64,000 nt of DNA from Leptobrachium leishanense (Eukaryota; Chordata; Amphibia; Anura; Megophryidae), in NCBI GenBank assembly GCA_009667805.1, contig CM019066.1, forward strand, positions 4,774,001 through 4,838,000, in the 5' to 3' direction. The first letter of the stretch is position 1. The number at the start of each line of letters is the position of its first letter. Shown piece by piece: positions 47,401 through 53,512 of the stretch. The translations under genes were made by a program, and so were the position numbers. The notes beneath the pieces are model-generated. The model did no database searches. It had not been told where the DNA came from and saw only the letters and a program-made list of their open reading frames with translations.

Positions 47401-49668
47401 CTAAAAATTGACATGGCAGTGTTTATTTGTTGTTGGCATAAACGATTAGTTTTGTGTTTTTATGTCCAGAGATATTTAATATTCAAATTTCTCGCTTCCA
47501 GGGAGCTCTCCTTTGGCCGGGGCTCCACTTCCCCCATAGGCGGGGGAGCCATTCCTAAAATTAACACTGTACAACCTTGGGATGGAAAAGATGGAGAGGT
47601 AAGATCGAGTTTTATTTCAAATTGTGTCCAAACCAGTGTTTTGTTGCTTTGCGCAATCCTGAAAGATCGTCCCAATGTTTAAGGCCTCCTTTAGGCCGGG
47701 GTCAGACGAGCGTTTTGCAGAGCGAAAGGAATGTCTTTGAGTGGACGTTCCTTCCACTCTGATGCCCGTCTGACCACCTCGATGAGCGCAGTTAGTGCGC
47801 TCAGCGCTGCAAGGCTTGATCCTCCTACGGAGGATCGCGTTTTACAGCCCCGTCGAACGTGTGTCATTGCACTTCAACATGGAGGCTTTCTGAACGGACG
47901 CAGCACGCCTGCTGTAGCGACGCAATTCGTGAGTGTGGCCAGCCCCATTGAAGCGTCACAATGCTGCGACGGGAGCTGGGAGGCACGTCCGTACGGGTGC
48001 ACATAGTGCGGTCGTCTGATCCCGGCCTTAATGTGCCGAACCACCACCACCTGCTAATTTGCTCAACACCATTTCATTGCTGCTATAAATGTTCATGTGT
48101 CTGTGTTCATACAGAAGTACAGCATCTTCATTTCAGAGAGGAATTAACCACTTCAATGCGGTGGACGCGCTCAGCGCGTCCACCCGCATTGGTACTTGGC
48201 TGCGCTGAGCGTGTCCTCCCTTTGCAGCCGCGATCAGCCGGTATTCCGGCTGATCGCGCGTCCCCCCGGTGCGGGCTGACATCATCGATGTCAGCCCAGC
48301 CTCCGGGACCCCAATGATGTCTATTTCAGGCACCCCCTGCCATTGCAGGGAAGGTGCCTGAAGGGGAGGTCCTTCGGACCTCTCCCCCTCCCCTTCCCCG
48401 CGGGCCAGCGTTTAAAGACAGGCACCACCTGGAAGGACACAGCCTGCCCTTCCAAGCGGCGGCTGTCTTTAACCCCTAGGGGGCTGGATCGCGATACGGC
48501 GCCAACATGCGCCGTATCGTGGTCCCCTCCCGGAGCAGAGAGCGATGGCGCCAGTTTTGAAATTAACCCCTTGCTGCCACCTATAGTGGAGATAGGGGGT
48601 TCCAATGAACCCCCTATCTCCCGATCCGTGACAGCTAGGGGTTAATGTTTGCTTTCCAATGATACCAAACATGACCATGTAAAATGTAAAAAAAAAAATT
48701 TACATTTTTTTTTTAGATTTATTAGTGCAACAATATTGTTCCCATTTCAATTATAATGTGAACAATGATGCTGCACTATAGGGGCGTTTGCTAAAAAACA
48801 CGTAATTTTCCCCAAAAAAGTAACGATTCCTCATTTCTAATTTTTTTAACAAGCGCACCCCATAGAAAATATAACCGCAAACGATCGCATTTTAAAATGT
48901 GAAAAAAAACACTTTACACATTGTAAATTATTGAATTCTAATTTTATTGCATTTTTTGTTATAATATACAGACATGACATAACGTATACATATAATAATG
49001 ACATATTATGAATCTGCACAGTCTGCCGGAAAGAACGATATATAATATGTCTGGGTCATATATTAAAATAAGGCTTCAAAACGCTATTAAACATGATGAG
49101 CGAAACCGGTAAAAATGAGCTCAGCACAGAGGTGGGAAAAGCCTCAGCAGCGAAAGGGTTAAAGTGTACGACGTATTCAGACCCCATCCACCCTTTTTTT
49201 TCTCCTTAAGTGTCTTTAGAATAAGGTTGCAAAAAAAGTTAACTTATTTTTTCCCCACACCAGTCAGCACTAAATGCACGTTTTCTGTTTTATTACTAAT
49301 ACAAAAGCATGATTTTTATTTTTTAACCCTTGTCATTATGGGGGCAGTAAGCGGAGGCTGGTTTGGAGGGAAACCTTTTTACAATAAGGTTGCAAAACCA
49401 AATGAAAAATTAATTTTTTTTGGGGGGGGGGGGGTTCTCATTAGAACACTGCAAATTTATTTAAAACCCCCAAAAATTGAATGTAAATCTGCCAGACTTG
49501 CCTTCAGATACTTTCGACTTTTACAAACTGGTATTAAATGAAATGTTATTGTTTAATATGTAGAAATTCCTCTGTTTACTGTTGCTTTCTGTGTTCCAGC
49601 TCCCCGCCGAAGATGACATCGATCTCAGTGACGTAGAGCTTGACGAAATCGATAAGGACGAACTGTGA
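20478..49668 (+). CDS. PDIA6: PDIA6 (P5), ER protein disulfide isomerase A6; 13 coding exons
   Basis: Exons 20478-20496, 23457-23598, 25328-25385, 26603-26729, 31434-31543, 40326-40465, 41869-41983, 42321-42461, 43267-43351, 43881-43953, 45603-45761, 47502-47598 and 49600-49668 join in phase into 444 codons; human PDIA6 has 440. All introns are GT-AG. The protein is an ER-lumen oxidoreductase that forms and rearranges disulfides. It has a hydrophobic signal peptide (about residues 1-20) and two thioredoxin domains, each with WCGHC (C55/C58 and C194/C197) and a cis-proline block GFPTIKIF. A glycine-rich linker separates them. A redox-inactive b-type domain follows (from [18 protein letters not shown]), then an acidic calcium-binding-type tail and the C-terminal ER retrieval signal KDEL. 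All catalytic residues are intact. It is convergent with ATP6V1C2. Confidence 0.98.
20825..20935. repeat. Fold-back 'CCAGATGTTT...AACTACA' MITE/SINE, copy 1
   Basis: Carries 'gccctccagatgtttctgaa' with an inverted partner 'gggagatgtagttccaaaac'. This short palindromic repeat also occurs at 28012-28106, 41650-41775, 53068-53160 and 55073-55211. Confidence 0.6.
21382..21437 (+). repeat. LINE tail fragment with poly(A)
   Basis: 'gcgaaatctcaatgtatcct' followed by 'tcctggtaaaatcc' and a run of A. Same tail as at 14664-14722. Confidence 0.6.
21487..21778. mobile_element. CpG-rich 'GGGTCAGAC' MITE, copy A (truncated)
   Basis: Left end GGGTAGGGTCAGAC and right end GTCTGAC then a C-run. The internal landmarks of the family are present: 'gacgcagtgcactctgtgcg', CTCGAAAAAAATGCG and TTCGTATATTGG. 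The right terminus is damaged. Confidence 0.75.
22087..22581. mobile_element. Non-autonomous hAT element with 8-bp target duplication
   Basis: Starts TAGGGTTGCACCGATAC and ends with the inverted version, GGTATCGGTTCATCCCTA. Flanks are GTTTGTAT (22079-22086) and GTTTATAT (22582-22589), 7 of 8 identical, the duplication length of hAT transposases. Inside are a hairpin with arms GGGCGGCTGTTCGA/TTCGGACAGCCGCCC (~22203-22247), a GC-rich segment with splice-donor-like AAG|GTAAGTATG on the minus strand (~22260-22274), and two copies of the ATCCATGAGCTGGGGG unit. Confidence 0.85.
22590..23456. other. PDIA6 intron 1, 3' part; no further gene
   Basis: No supported feature beyond a poly-C run (22879-22894) and the splice acceptor at 23455-23456. 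Confidence 0.5.
23457..23598 (+). CDS. PDIA6: PDIA6 coding exon 2 (signal peptide end, first thioredoxin domain start)
   Basis: After 'ttctag' it encodes the rest of the signal peptide and the start of the first thioredoxin domain ([19 protein letters not shown], then LWLVEFYAP). It ends two bases into the tryptophan codon of the WCGHC motif, followed by donor GTGAGA. Confidence 0.97.
23663..24070. mobile_element. CpG-rich GGCTAGGGTCAGAC MITE, copy B (full length)
   Basis: Complete ~408-bp copy with inverted ends GGCTAGGGTCAGAC and GTCTGACCCTAGCC, flanked by TTA on the left and TAA on the right. Non-coding, with a very high CpG count for intronic frog DNA. The T(A/T)A flanks suggest a PIF/Harbinger-type mechanism, which is inference. 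Confidence 0.85.
24071..24260 (-). repeat. L2-type tail remnant
   Basis: 'catattccacagcgctgtat' and the following 'cctgctccggtgagcttgca' match the reversed tail family at 39104-39545. It abuts MITE copy B. Confidence 0.5.
24735..25170. mobile_element. CpG-rich GGCTAGGGTCAGAC MITE, copy C
   Basis: Left end GGCTAGGGTCAGAC, right end GTCCCTAGCC. Internal 'ctgcggccgcatagcagcgt' and 'gtgattaggaga' as in the other copies. Flanks TTA and TAA. Confidence 0.83.
25328..25385 (+). CDS. PDIA6: PDIA6 coding exon 3 (first CGHC active site)
   Basis: 58 bp. Completes the tryptophan codon and encodes [19 protein letters not shown]. It contains both cysteines of the first catalytic site. Donor GTGATT follows. 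Confidence 0.97.
25671..26222 (-). pseudogene. Rex1-like LINE fragment, C-terminal reverse transcriptase region
   Basis: On the minus strand, conceptual translation in pieces gives RT C-terminal signatures such as [21 protein letters not shown] and [11 protein letters not shown], then a 3' UTR. It is related to but distinct from the CR1-type copy at 4840. It is 5'-truncated and carries stops. Confidence 0.7.
26603..26729 (+). CDS. PDIA6: PDIA6 coding exon 4 (first thioredoxin domain)
   Basis: 127 bp after 'ctacag'. Encodes [18 protein letters not shown] and the cis-proline block [13 protein letters not shown]. Ends one base into a glycine codon with donor GTAATT. Confidence 0.97.
26730..27544. 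other. PDIA6 intron 4, first part; no gene seen
   Basis: Unique-looking intron sequence; I see no supported element before the MITE at 27545. Confidence 0.45.
27545..27954. mobile_element. CpG-rich GGCTAGGGTCAGAC MITE, copy D
   Basis: Ends GGCTAGGGTCAGAC and GTCTGACCCCAGCC, flanked by TAA on both sides, consistent with a 3-bp target duplication. ~410 bp. Confidence 0.85.
28012..28106. repeat. Fold-back 'CCAGATGTTTT' repeat, copy 2
   Basis: 'cagtggtgtcaaaccttggc' plus 'ccctccagatgttttggatg', with the inverted half 'gagcatcatgggggatgcaa'. Confidence 0.6.
28129..29000. mobile_element. Non-autonomous hAT element carrying a nested LINE
   Basis: Same family as 22087-22581, in opposite orientation. 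It starts TAGGGATGCACCGATACC and ends with GGTATCTGTGCAACCCTA. Flanks are ATATTTAC (28121-28128) and ATACTTGC (29001-29008), 6 of 8 identical. The LINE fragment 28214-28672 interrupts it exactly: 'ttttatgtcatgtg' on the left and 'tgaccactttccaataag' on the right are contiguous in the 22087 copy. It carries the GGGCGGCTGTTCGAA hairpin and the GGTAAGTATG splice-donor-like site on the minus strand. Confidence 0.85.
28214..28672 (+). pseudogene. CR1/Rex1-type LINE fragment nested in the hAT element
   Basis: Encodes about 118 codons of the reverse transcriptase C-terminus ([19 protein letters not shown], then [20 protein letters not shown]), nearly identical to 5240-5594. The 3' UTR ends 'catttttctatg'. 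ATGTG on both sides is a candidate short target duplication. It is much shorter at the 5' end than the copy at 4840. Confidence 0.85.
29001..30804. other. PDIA6 intron 4, middle part; no gene supported
   Basis: A 55-codon open frame starts at 29655 but has no recognisable motif and sits within a sense-strand intron, so I do not call it. No repeat boundary could be set. Confidence 0.4.
30805..31051. mobile_element. MITE of the GTCTGACCCCGGCC subfamily, copy G (left end missing)
   Basis: Right end GTCTGACCCCCGGCC followed by TAA. Its internal 'ttccttccactctgaagtgc' and 'tcctccataggatcg' match the complete subfamily copy at 47694-48027. The left boundary is approximate. Confidence 0.6.
31434..31543 (+). 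CDS. PDIA6: PDIA6 coding exon 5 (end of first thioredoxin domain, linker)
   Basis: 110 bp after 'tgtgtag'. Encodes [19 protein letters not shown] and a glycine-rich linker ([12 protein letters not shown]) that separates the two thioredoxin domains. Donor GTAAGT. Confidence 0.96.
31745..31917. repeat. 'CCACTACCACCAAAAA' repeat with L2-type tail
   Basis: 'gggccactaccaccaaaaaa' and 'aaatgtccttattgtg' recur at 53578-53622. A reversed L2-type tail ('cagcatattccgcagtgctg') follows at 31885-31915. Confidence 0.5.
31918..32473. mobile_element. Non-autonomous element with CAGGTGTGGGGAAC ends (hAT-like)
   Basis: Left CAGGTGTGGGGAAC and right GTTCCCCACCCCTG are inverted. 'ctgccaagggccatttggag' near the left end is typical of Charlie-like hAT MITEs. 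No 8-bp target duplication is evident. Its interior shares the tandem unit (~32195-32275) and the GC-rich segment ('cttcggctccctctgagcg') with the element at 6404-7348, although the two have different ends. Confidence 0.65.
32478..32945. repeat. Dispersed GC-rich repeat, copy 1
   Basis: Begins with a T-run and CCCTCCCTCC, then 'cttggctaaaggtttacgtg', and ends with a hairpin: 'aggcaatatgaccacctt' against its reverse complement at about 32910-32928. The same order of motifs recurs at 36813-37262. Confidence 0.65.
32946..36812. other. PDIA6 intron 5 interior; unclassified, possibly an old retroelement
   Basis: No frame longer than about 90 codons and no recognisable motif. The stretch ~33460-36720 is less AT-rich and less repetitive-looking than its surroundings, with scattered short open frames on both strands (for example 34143-34385 minus and 35850-36050 minus). 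That could be a decayed retroelement. I cannot support a family. Confidence 0.3.
36813..37262. repeat. Dispersed GC-rich repeat, copy 2
   Basis: Shares with 32478-32945 the T-run, CCCTCCCTCC, 'cttggctaatggtttacgtg', 'gagtaaagtcctccgcatct' and the terminal hairpin around 'catgaccacctaaaaaagct'. Confidence 0.65.
37263..39103. other. PDIA6 intron 5, 3' part; no gene seen
   Basis: Contains poly-C and poly-T runs (for example 38272-38287) but no supported gene or element. Confidence 0.45.
39104..39545 (-). repeat. L2-tailed repeat, reversed, near full length
   Basis: Starts with (att)n then 'ttataaagcgccagcatatt', 'ccacagcgctgtacaatagg' and 'caaacagtacaggaggagat', the reverse of the repeat at 1-152. 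It extends further through 'cctaaataggaatgttttca' and 'gcgttccagagagtggggg'. Confidence 0.7.
40326..40465 (+). CDS. PDIA6: PDIA6 coding exon 6 (second thioredoxin domain with second CGHC)
   Basis: 140 bp after 'tttgcag'. Encodes [17 protein letters not shown] and [15 protein letters not shown], with catalytic cysteines 194 and 197. Ends two bases into a codon; donor GTAAGT. Confidence 0.98.
40664..41475. mobile_element. hAT-like element, TAGGGATGCACTGAAATTT family, right end eroded
   Basis: The left terminus TAGGGATGCACTGAAATTTTGGCC matches the inverted right end of the complete copy at 44814-45340. The interior is GC-rich with CAGCCCAGCCCGGCC and a splice-donor-like CTAAG|GTAAGAG at ~41312. 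The right part contains 'ttttcggtttcg', but the exact end and target duplication cannot be seen. Confidence 0.55.
41650..41775. repeat. Fold-back 'AACTACA...TGTAGTT' repeat, copy 3
   Basis: Arms 'cagatgtttccgaactacaa' and 'catgtagttccaaaacatct' are inverted; outer ends CTTGGCAAC and GTTGCCAAGG also pair. Same family as 20825 and 55073. Confidence 0.7.
41869..41983 (+). CDS. PDIA6: PDIA6 coding exon 7
   Basis: 115 bp after 'tttttag'. Encodes [19 protein letters not shown] and [19 protein letters not shown] of the second thioredoxin domain. Donor GTGAGC. Confidence 0.98.
42321..42461 (+). CDS. PDIA6: PDIA6 coding exon 8
   Basis: 141 bp after 'gttttag'. Encodes [19 protein letters not shown] (cis-proline loop) and [19 protein letters not shown]. 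Closes the second thioredoxin domain. Donor GTAACA. Confidence 0.98.
43267..43351 (+). CDS. PDIA6: PDIA6 coding exon 9
   Basis: 85 bp after 'tgatag'. Encodes [19 protein letters not shown] and SVLPHILDT, the start of the redox-inactive b-type domain. Donor GTATGA. Confidence 0.97.
43531..43675 (-). repeat. CR1/Rex1-type LINE 3' end, reversed
   Basis: 'gaaacatagaaacatag' and 'aaaatgtcggcagataagaa' are the reverse of the tail at 5600-5695. Only the 3' UTR and the last few codons remain. Confidence 0.85.
43881..43953 (+). CDS. PDIA6: PDIA6 coding exon 10
   Basis: 73 bp after 'cgcag'. Encodes [20 protein letters not shown] and KMWG. Ends in phase 2 with donor GTAAGC. Confidence 0.96.
44340..44765 (+). 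repeat. L2-type LINE 3' end
   Basis: Contains the degenerate C-terminal codons and the hallmark 3' UTR: 'gattgtaagctcactggtgc', 'aggccctctttcc' and 'cattgcacagcgctgcagaa'. Confidence 0.7.
44814..45340. mobile_element. Complete non-autonomous hAT element with 8-bp duplication
   Basis: Begins TAGTGATGCACCGAAAT and ends ATTTCAGTGCATCCCTA. Flanks CAAGTTAT (44806-44813) and CAAGGTAT (45341-45348) agree at 7 of 8 bases. 527 bp, AT-rich, non-coding. Confidence 0.82.
45603..45761 (+). CDS. PDIA6: PDIA6 coding exon 11
   Basis: 159 bp after 'cgtaag'. Encodes [20 protein letters not shown] and the highly conserved [19 protein letters not shown]. Donor GTGAGA. Confidence 0.98.
45925..47245. mobile_element. 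~1.3-kb element with ~40-bp inverted ends
   Basis: The left end GTTACAGGTAAAGCCTGAAG and the right end are inverted with only a few mismatches over ~40 bp, each including the palindrome TAATCCTAGGATTA. The interior repeats ACCTGGGTAATC-like units and a direct duplication ('tttggatactttgcagatta' at ~47008, similar at ~47140). MITE copy E (46003-46397) is nested inside. No transposase and no clear target duplication. Confidence 0.7.
46003..46397. mobile_element. CpG-rich GGCTGGGGTCAGAC MITE, copy E, nested
   Basis: Ends GGCTGGGGTCAGAC and GTTTGACCGTAGCC, flanked by TAA and TTA. It lies inside the larger inverted-repeat element, so it inserted later. Confidence 0.82.
47502..47598 (+). CDS. PDIA6: PDIA6 coding exon 12
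   Basis: 97 bp after 'ttccag'. Encodes [18 protein letters not shown] and WDGKDGE. Donor GTAAGA. Confidence 0.97.
47694..48027. mobile_element. MITE of the GGCCGGGGTCAGAC subfamily, copy F
   Basis: Ends GGCCGGGGTCAGAC and GTCTGATCCCGGCC, flanked by TTA on both sides. Its interior differs from copies A-E ('ttccttccactctgatgccc') but the termini are the same, so it is a subfamily with a replaced core. Confidence 0.78.
48148..49158. mobile_element. ~1-kb hairpin-chain element flanked by TTAA
   Basis: TTAA on both sides (48144-48147 and 49159-49162) with related inverted ends CCACTTCAATGC and GCAGCGAAAGGG suggests piggyBac- or Kolobok-type TTAA targeting. The left half contains at least five separate palindromes: ~48161-48184, ~48230-48257, ~48272-48299, ~48490-48520 and ~48593-48624. 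The right half is AT-rich. There is no transposase. A right-end fragment of the same family is at 57560-57764. Confidence 0.7.
49600..49668 (+). CDS. PDIA6: PDIA6 coding exon 13 (acidic tail and KDEL)
   Basis: After 'gttccag' encodes [19 protein letters not shown] then DEL and stop TGA (49666-49668). The acidic segment and the terminal KDEL retrieval signal are standard for the family. Confidence 0.98.
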   Translation, partial: LPAEDDIDLSDVELDEIDKDEL

Positions 49669-50175
49669 AGAACAGCGACTGGCTCCCTGGTTTAATGTTA
49701 CATCACTCTTCTTGGAGGAGTTTGCGGCTGGTGGCCATCAGCCCGGCCTGTCTTGGGTGGATCATGGGATTGTTATTTAAACAAACAAAATTCTTGCATC
49801 TTGTATGAACTTGTAGAGAAGGATTTCAGCAAACCAACAGACGTTCCTCTGGGGAGAACACTTAAATTCTATGAATTGTTGTAACAGTGAATTTCATTGT
49901 ATTATGTTTAAATTTTGCAGGGAGATCTTGAAGAAACTTTTTTTTTGAGGGTGGGTGGGGCACGGGGCTTTGATCTGTACCTTTTTTAGAGGTGGGGAAA
50001 ACACATGCTTGTTTTGAGAGAAAATACTGGGAAATACCCATTTTGGCTTTATTGCCAGGATAAATGGTCGGGTTCTGAATGTAATAACATGTTTATTGTC
50101 TTTTGCGTATCTTCATCTGCAAATTCGATCAGCTTGACCTCAATTTATGAATAAAATATTTTTTGACATTTATGT
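49669..50175 (+). other. PDIA6: PDIA6 3' untranslated region
   Basis: Runs from the stop codon to just after the AATAAA at 50150-50155, where cleavage is expected at about 50165-50180. AT-rich without an obvious element. Confidence 0.75.
50150..50155 (+). terminator. PDIA6: PDIA6 polyadenylation signal AATAAA
   Basis: Canonical AATAAA ~480 bp after the stop codon, followed within ~20-30 bp by a T-rich stretch. Confidence 0.75.
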
Positions 50176-50368
50176 ATTTTTTTTTTTTTTTTAAAACTTT
50201 ATTAATGACTCATTCCCTCGCGCTCCCTTCTGATTTCACTCAAAATTTTTTGGAAAATAAGGTGCACTTTCTGATGGGACATTTCTGTGAAAGTGTGGCA
50301 TGGCAGACCTGAACCTTTTGAATACTTAGACCAGTGGCTTCCCAACTCTGTCCTCAGGTCCAACTAAT

Positions 50369-51059
50369 GAGGGTTGCACCGATACCATGTTTTTAGGATA
50401 GAGTACAAGTACCAATACTTTTATTTAAAGTCATGTGACCGCGTTCCGATAAATAATTTGGGATTTTGCTGAAAAGTCTTTCCAGTTTGTTAATATTGAA
50501 ATGTATACTGACAGAGCTCACACCAGATACATACAGACCTCACACCAGATGTACCCGCTCGGATACATGTAAACAGACCTCACACCAGATACATACAGAC
50601 CTCACACCAGATGTACCCGCTTGGATACATGTAAGCAGACCTCACACCAGATACATACAGACCTCACACCAGATGCACCCGCTCGGATACATGTATACTG
50701 GCAGACCTCACACCAAATGCACCCACTCGAATACATGTATACAGACCTCAGAACAGACATAAACACTGGCAGATGCTGGGGCAGCTGGCCGTATGCATTA
50801 AAAGCATTTGGCCCAGCGTTCCCCTCTGGCTGGCTGCGTTACTGAGAGGCTGCAGGGAAGTGACACGCTGTGACGTGCGAGATCTCTGCAAGATGCAGCG
50901 TTGCAGACTCCACAGCCCGGCGGCCGCACAGGTAACGCTGCCAACTGGATAGGAACGCTGGCTAAATGCGGCCATCATTCCCAGCGCGGGTATCCGGGGG
51001 CATTTGCACAAGTACAAAGTACTGGTGCAAATGACGGTATCGGTATCAGTGCATCCCTA
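50369..51059. mobile_element. Non-autonomous hAT element just downstream of PDIA6
   Basis: Left end GAGGGTTGCACCGATACC, right end GGTATCAGTGCATCCCTA, the same termini as 22087-22581. No matching 8-bp flanks remain. It contains a minisatellite (50516-50760) and GC-rich DNA with GCCCGGCGGCCGCACAG|GTAACG. Confidence 0.7.
50516..50760. repeat. Minisatellite of CCTCACACCAGAT/ATACATACAGA units
   Basis: Two alternating short units ('acctcacaccagatacatac' and 'cagatgtacccgctcggata') repeated about eight times. Long frames across it are repeat artefacts. Confidence 0.85.
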
Positions 51060-51520
51060 CCACAACCCCGATTATATTTATTTTATTTTGATTCTCTTGG
51101 GGAAATACAGACTGAATCCTGCAATCACTGAGCAGCAAATCATATCACCTGTGCTGTGCTTCAGATATCTGCAAACCTGGCCTGTTAGCGGGACCTGAGG
51201 ACAGGTTGGGAACCACTGCACTATAAGGTTTTTTTATTTTTTTTTTGTGGTAAAAAGCGCTCGAGGTCCCTTGGCTCCGGCAGGGGTCGGCTCCTAATGA
51301 GCAATGAGTCCCAAATATAACATTGAATCCAGAAGACGCAGGCAAAACCAAATCTGATTGTATCCTAAACAGGAAATTATGAAAAATGGGAACCAATGAT
51401 ACAAGGCCAAAGGTGGGCCTCACCCCAAAAGTAGTGAATAAAAGGAAAAACTTTATTCCTAGAAGAGGAAACTGTATAAATGTGACCATGTATGTTGAAT
51501 CAATGCATAGAGACCACTAA

Positions 51521-51937
51521 CGCTAGGGTCAGACGAACGCAGTGCGAAAGCGCGTGCAGCCGCACTTTATCACGGCCGTAGTAGCAGCAAATGACATGCA
51601 ATATATGAAGTACAGCCGCACGAAAGTGCGTCCGTGCAACGCAAGCGGCAAACAAATGCATTTTTTGAGAACGTGATGCTGCTAGTACGGACGTACAGAG
51701 TGCGCTGCGGCCGCTAGCGGCGTGTTTGCGTGATTGGGAGACGTCAGACGCTGCTAATGTCCGGCCAACATAACGTCCAGACGCAAAAAGTGTTTTATTG
51801 ATGATCCGTACAAAATCATGGACGAAAAATGTGCATCGTATGACCACTATCGCGTACTCCGTGAAAAAAATACATCCATTCGTTCGAACGCACTTTTTCA
51901 CAGACGACGCGAAAAATGCGTTCGTCTGACCGTAGCC
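51521..51937. mobile_element. CpG-rich GCTAGGGTCAGAC MITE, copy H
   Basis: Ends CGCTAGGGTCAGACG and CGTCTGACCGTAGCC. Internal 'ctgcggccgctagcggcgtg' and 'gtgattgggagacgtcagac' as in copies B and C. Confidence 0.82.
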
Positions 51938-51969
51938 TTCGACGGACGGGGTCTCTGCTTGAGCTGTAA

Positions 51970-52394
51970 GACTAGGGTCAGACTAACGCATCATTTGCAG
52001 CGACCGTCAAAAAGTGCGTCGGAACGCATTGAGGTATTTTTTCACTGATTGCGCGAAAACGGTCATACGATGCGCATTTTCGGGCGTGATTTTTTTACGG
52101 ATCCAAACCAGGAAACTTTGGGTGTCTGGACGTTATGTTGGCCAAACATCAGCAGCGTCTGACGTCTCCTAATCACGCACACATGTCGCTAGCGGACGCA
52201 GCGCACTCTGTACGACTACTAGCGGTTCAACGTTCTCGAAAAAATACATTTGTTTGCCACTTGCGTTGCGCGGCCGAATTTTCGTGCGACCGTACTTCGT
52301 ATATTGGCCTTCAATGCCCGTCATTTGCTGCTACTACGGCCGTGATTAAGTGCGCCTAAACGCACGTTAAAAATGCGTTGGTCTGACCCCAGCC
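51970..52394. mobile_element. CpG-rich GACTAGGGTCAGAC MITE, copy I
   Basis: Ends GACTAGGGTCAGAC and GTCTGACCCCAGCC, flanked by TAA and TTA. Only ~30 bp from copy H and in the opposite orientation. Confidence 0.82.
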
Positions 52395-53067
52395 TTAACG
52401 GTCGGTATCAATTTAACATCCAGTAACCAATAGCAATATGGGCAAATATACAGAAGATCTTACCAAACCTAATGTGCCATAACGGGCATCAAAGCAATTT
52501 ATAATTCTGTATATGTAAAACAAGGCAGGAAAGCACCAATCAGAGCCCAGCTGGCAGTAATCCGTGGCTCTAGCTGGAACTATTGCATTATAACCAAAGG
52601 TAGGAAATTAATGCTACCACTAGGTGGCGAATTGCTGCAAGAGGTTTTGGAGCCACGCGTTCCCTGAAAGGGGGCAGGCAGCCTAAATGCTAGCACTTCA
52701 TGTAAAAACAGAATAAACCTGCTTTTGTGATAACATGGCCGTTCTGGCAACCCTAGTATCCACTGAAAACAGACGCGTCAAATCCACATCCTGGAACAGA
52801 CAATGAAAAATGCAAATCACACGTTAGTGTTTATTTTATTATTTTTTTTACTCGTGTTCCGACATGTTACACAGACTGGGAAAATAATCTTTTATAATAC
52901 ATAAATAAATACTGTTAAGTTGAAGTTACACCTCCGCTCCGTAAAAGAGATTGGGTTAATGACGACGTCCTACATTTTTCTCGGTGAAATCTGTCACCGC
53001 AACACATGTAGCTGCACCGTCAAACTCTGCCGCCGCCACCGCCACACAGATGATGTTGACCTACAAT
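52395..53067. other. Sequence between the PDIA6 and ATP6V1C2 3' ends
   Basis: No gene seen. TTTATT at ~52831 (AATAAA on the minus strand), ~590 bp past the ATP6V1C2 stop, is the best candidate poly(A) signal for that gene. Confidence 0.4.
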
Positions 53068-53160
53068 TCCCTGAGTTCTTTGAACGTAATATATTGCCAG
53101 GGAATAATGGGAGTTGTAGTTCAGAAACATCTGGTGGGGCCGGATTTTGACAGCTCTGGC
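53068..53160. repeat. Fold-back repeat, copy 4
   Basis: 'gggagttgtagttcagaaac' and 'atctggtggggcc', with the inverted half around 'cctacaattccctg'. It lies in the presumed 3' UTR of ATP6V1C2. Confidence 0.55.
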
Positions 53161-53419
53161 ATAGAGTCTTCCTAAAGATGTTCGTTATATGATCAGAAAA
53201 TGTCAATACCCAGGTTTGCGTTGCAGCACCGTCCTCTTATCTGTGGCTGATGTTCTCAGGGCACACGCCATGACCACCCAACGGACGGTGACTGGTTGAA
53301 CATCCGCCCCGGAGAGATTAGTGCCTGTGATGGGATTGTATGGTTGCAATATCCTACAAATACGATGCATGTTTTATTGTTTTTTTTTCTTTTTCAGGTG
53401 GAGACATTATTTACATTAA

Positions 53420-53512
53420 TCAAAAGTCTAGATTTGCCAGGTCGATCTTGAAGCAGACGTACGGATAATAGTCTTGAGTGTTGAGCTGTAGCCCCGGAAT
53501 ATCCATTCCCAC
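53420..53512 (-). CDS. ATP6V1C2: ATP6V1C2 last coding exon
   Basis: After acceptor CTTTACAG encodes [19 protein letters not shown] and [11 protein letters not shown], then stop TGA at 53422-53420. 93 bp, phase 0. Confidence 0.92.
   Translation of the reverse strand: MGMDIPGLQLNTQDYYPYVCFKIDLANLDF

Noticed and set aside
48133..48645. GC-rich ORFs (up to 118 codons) over the hairpin-chain element
   Set aside because: Frames are open on both strands because of palindromic GC-rich sequence; no domain seen.
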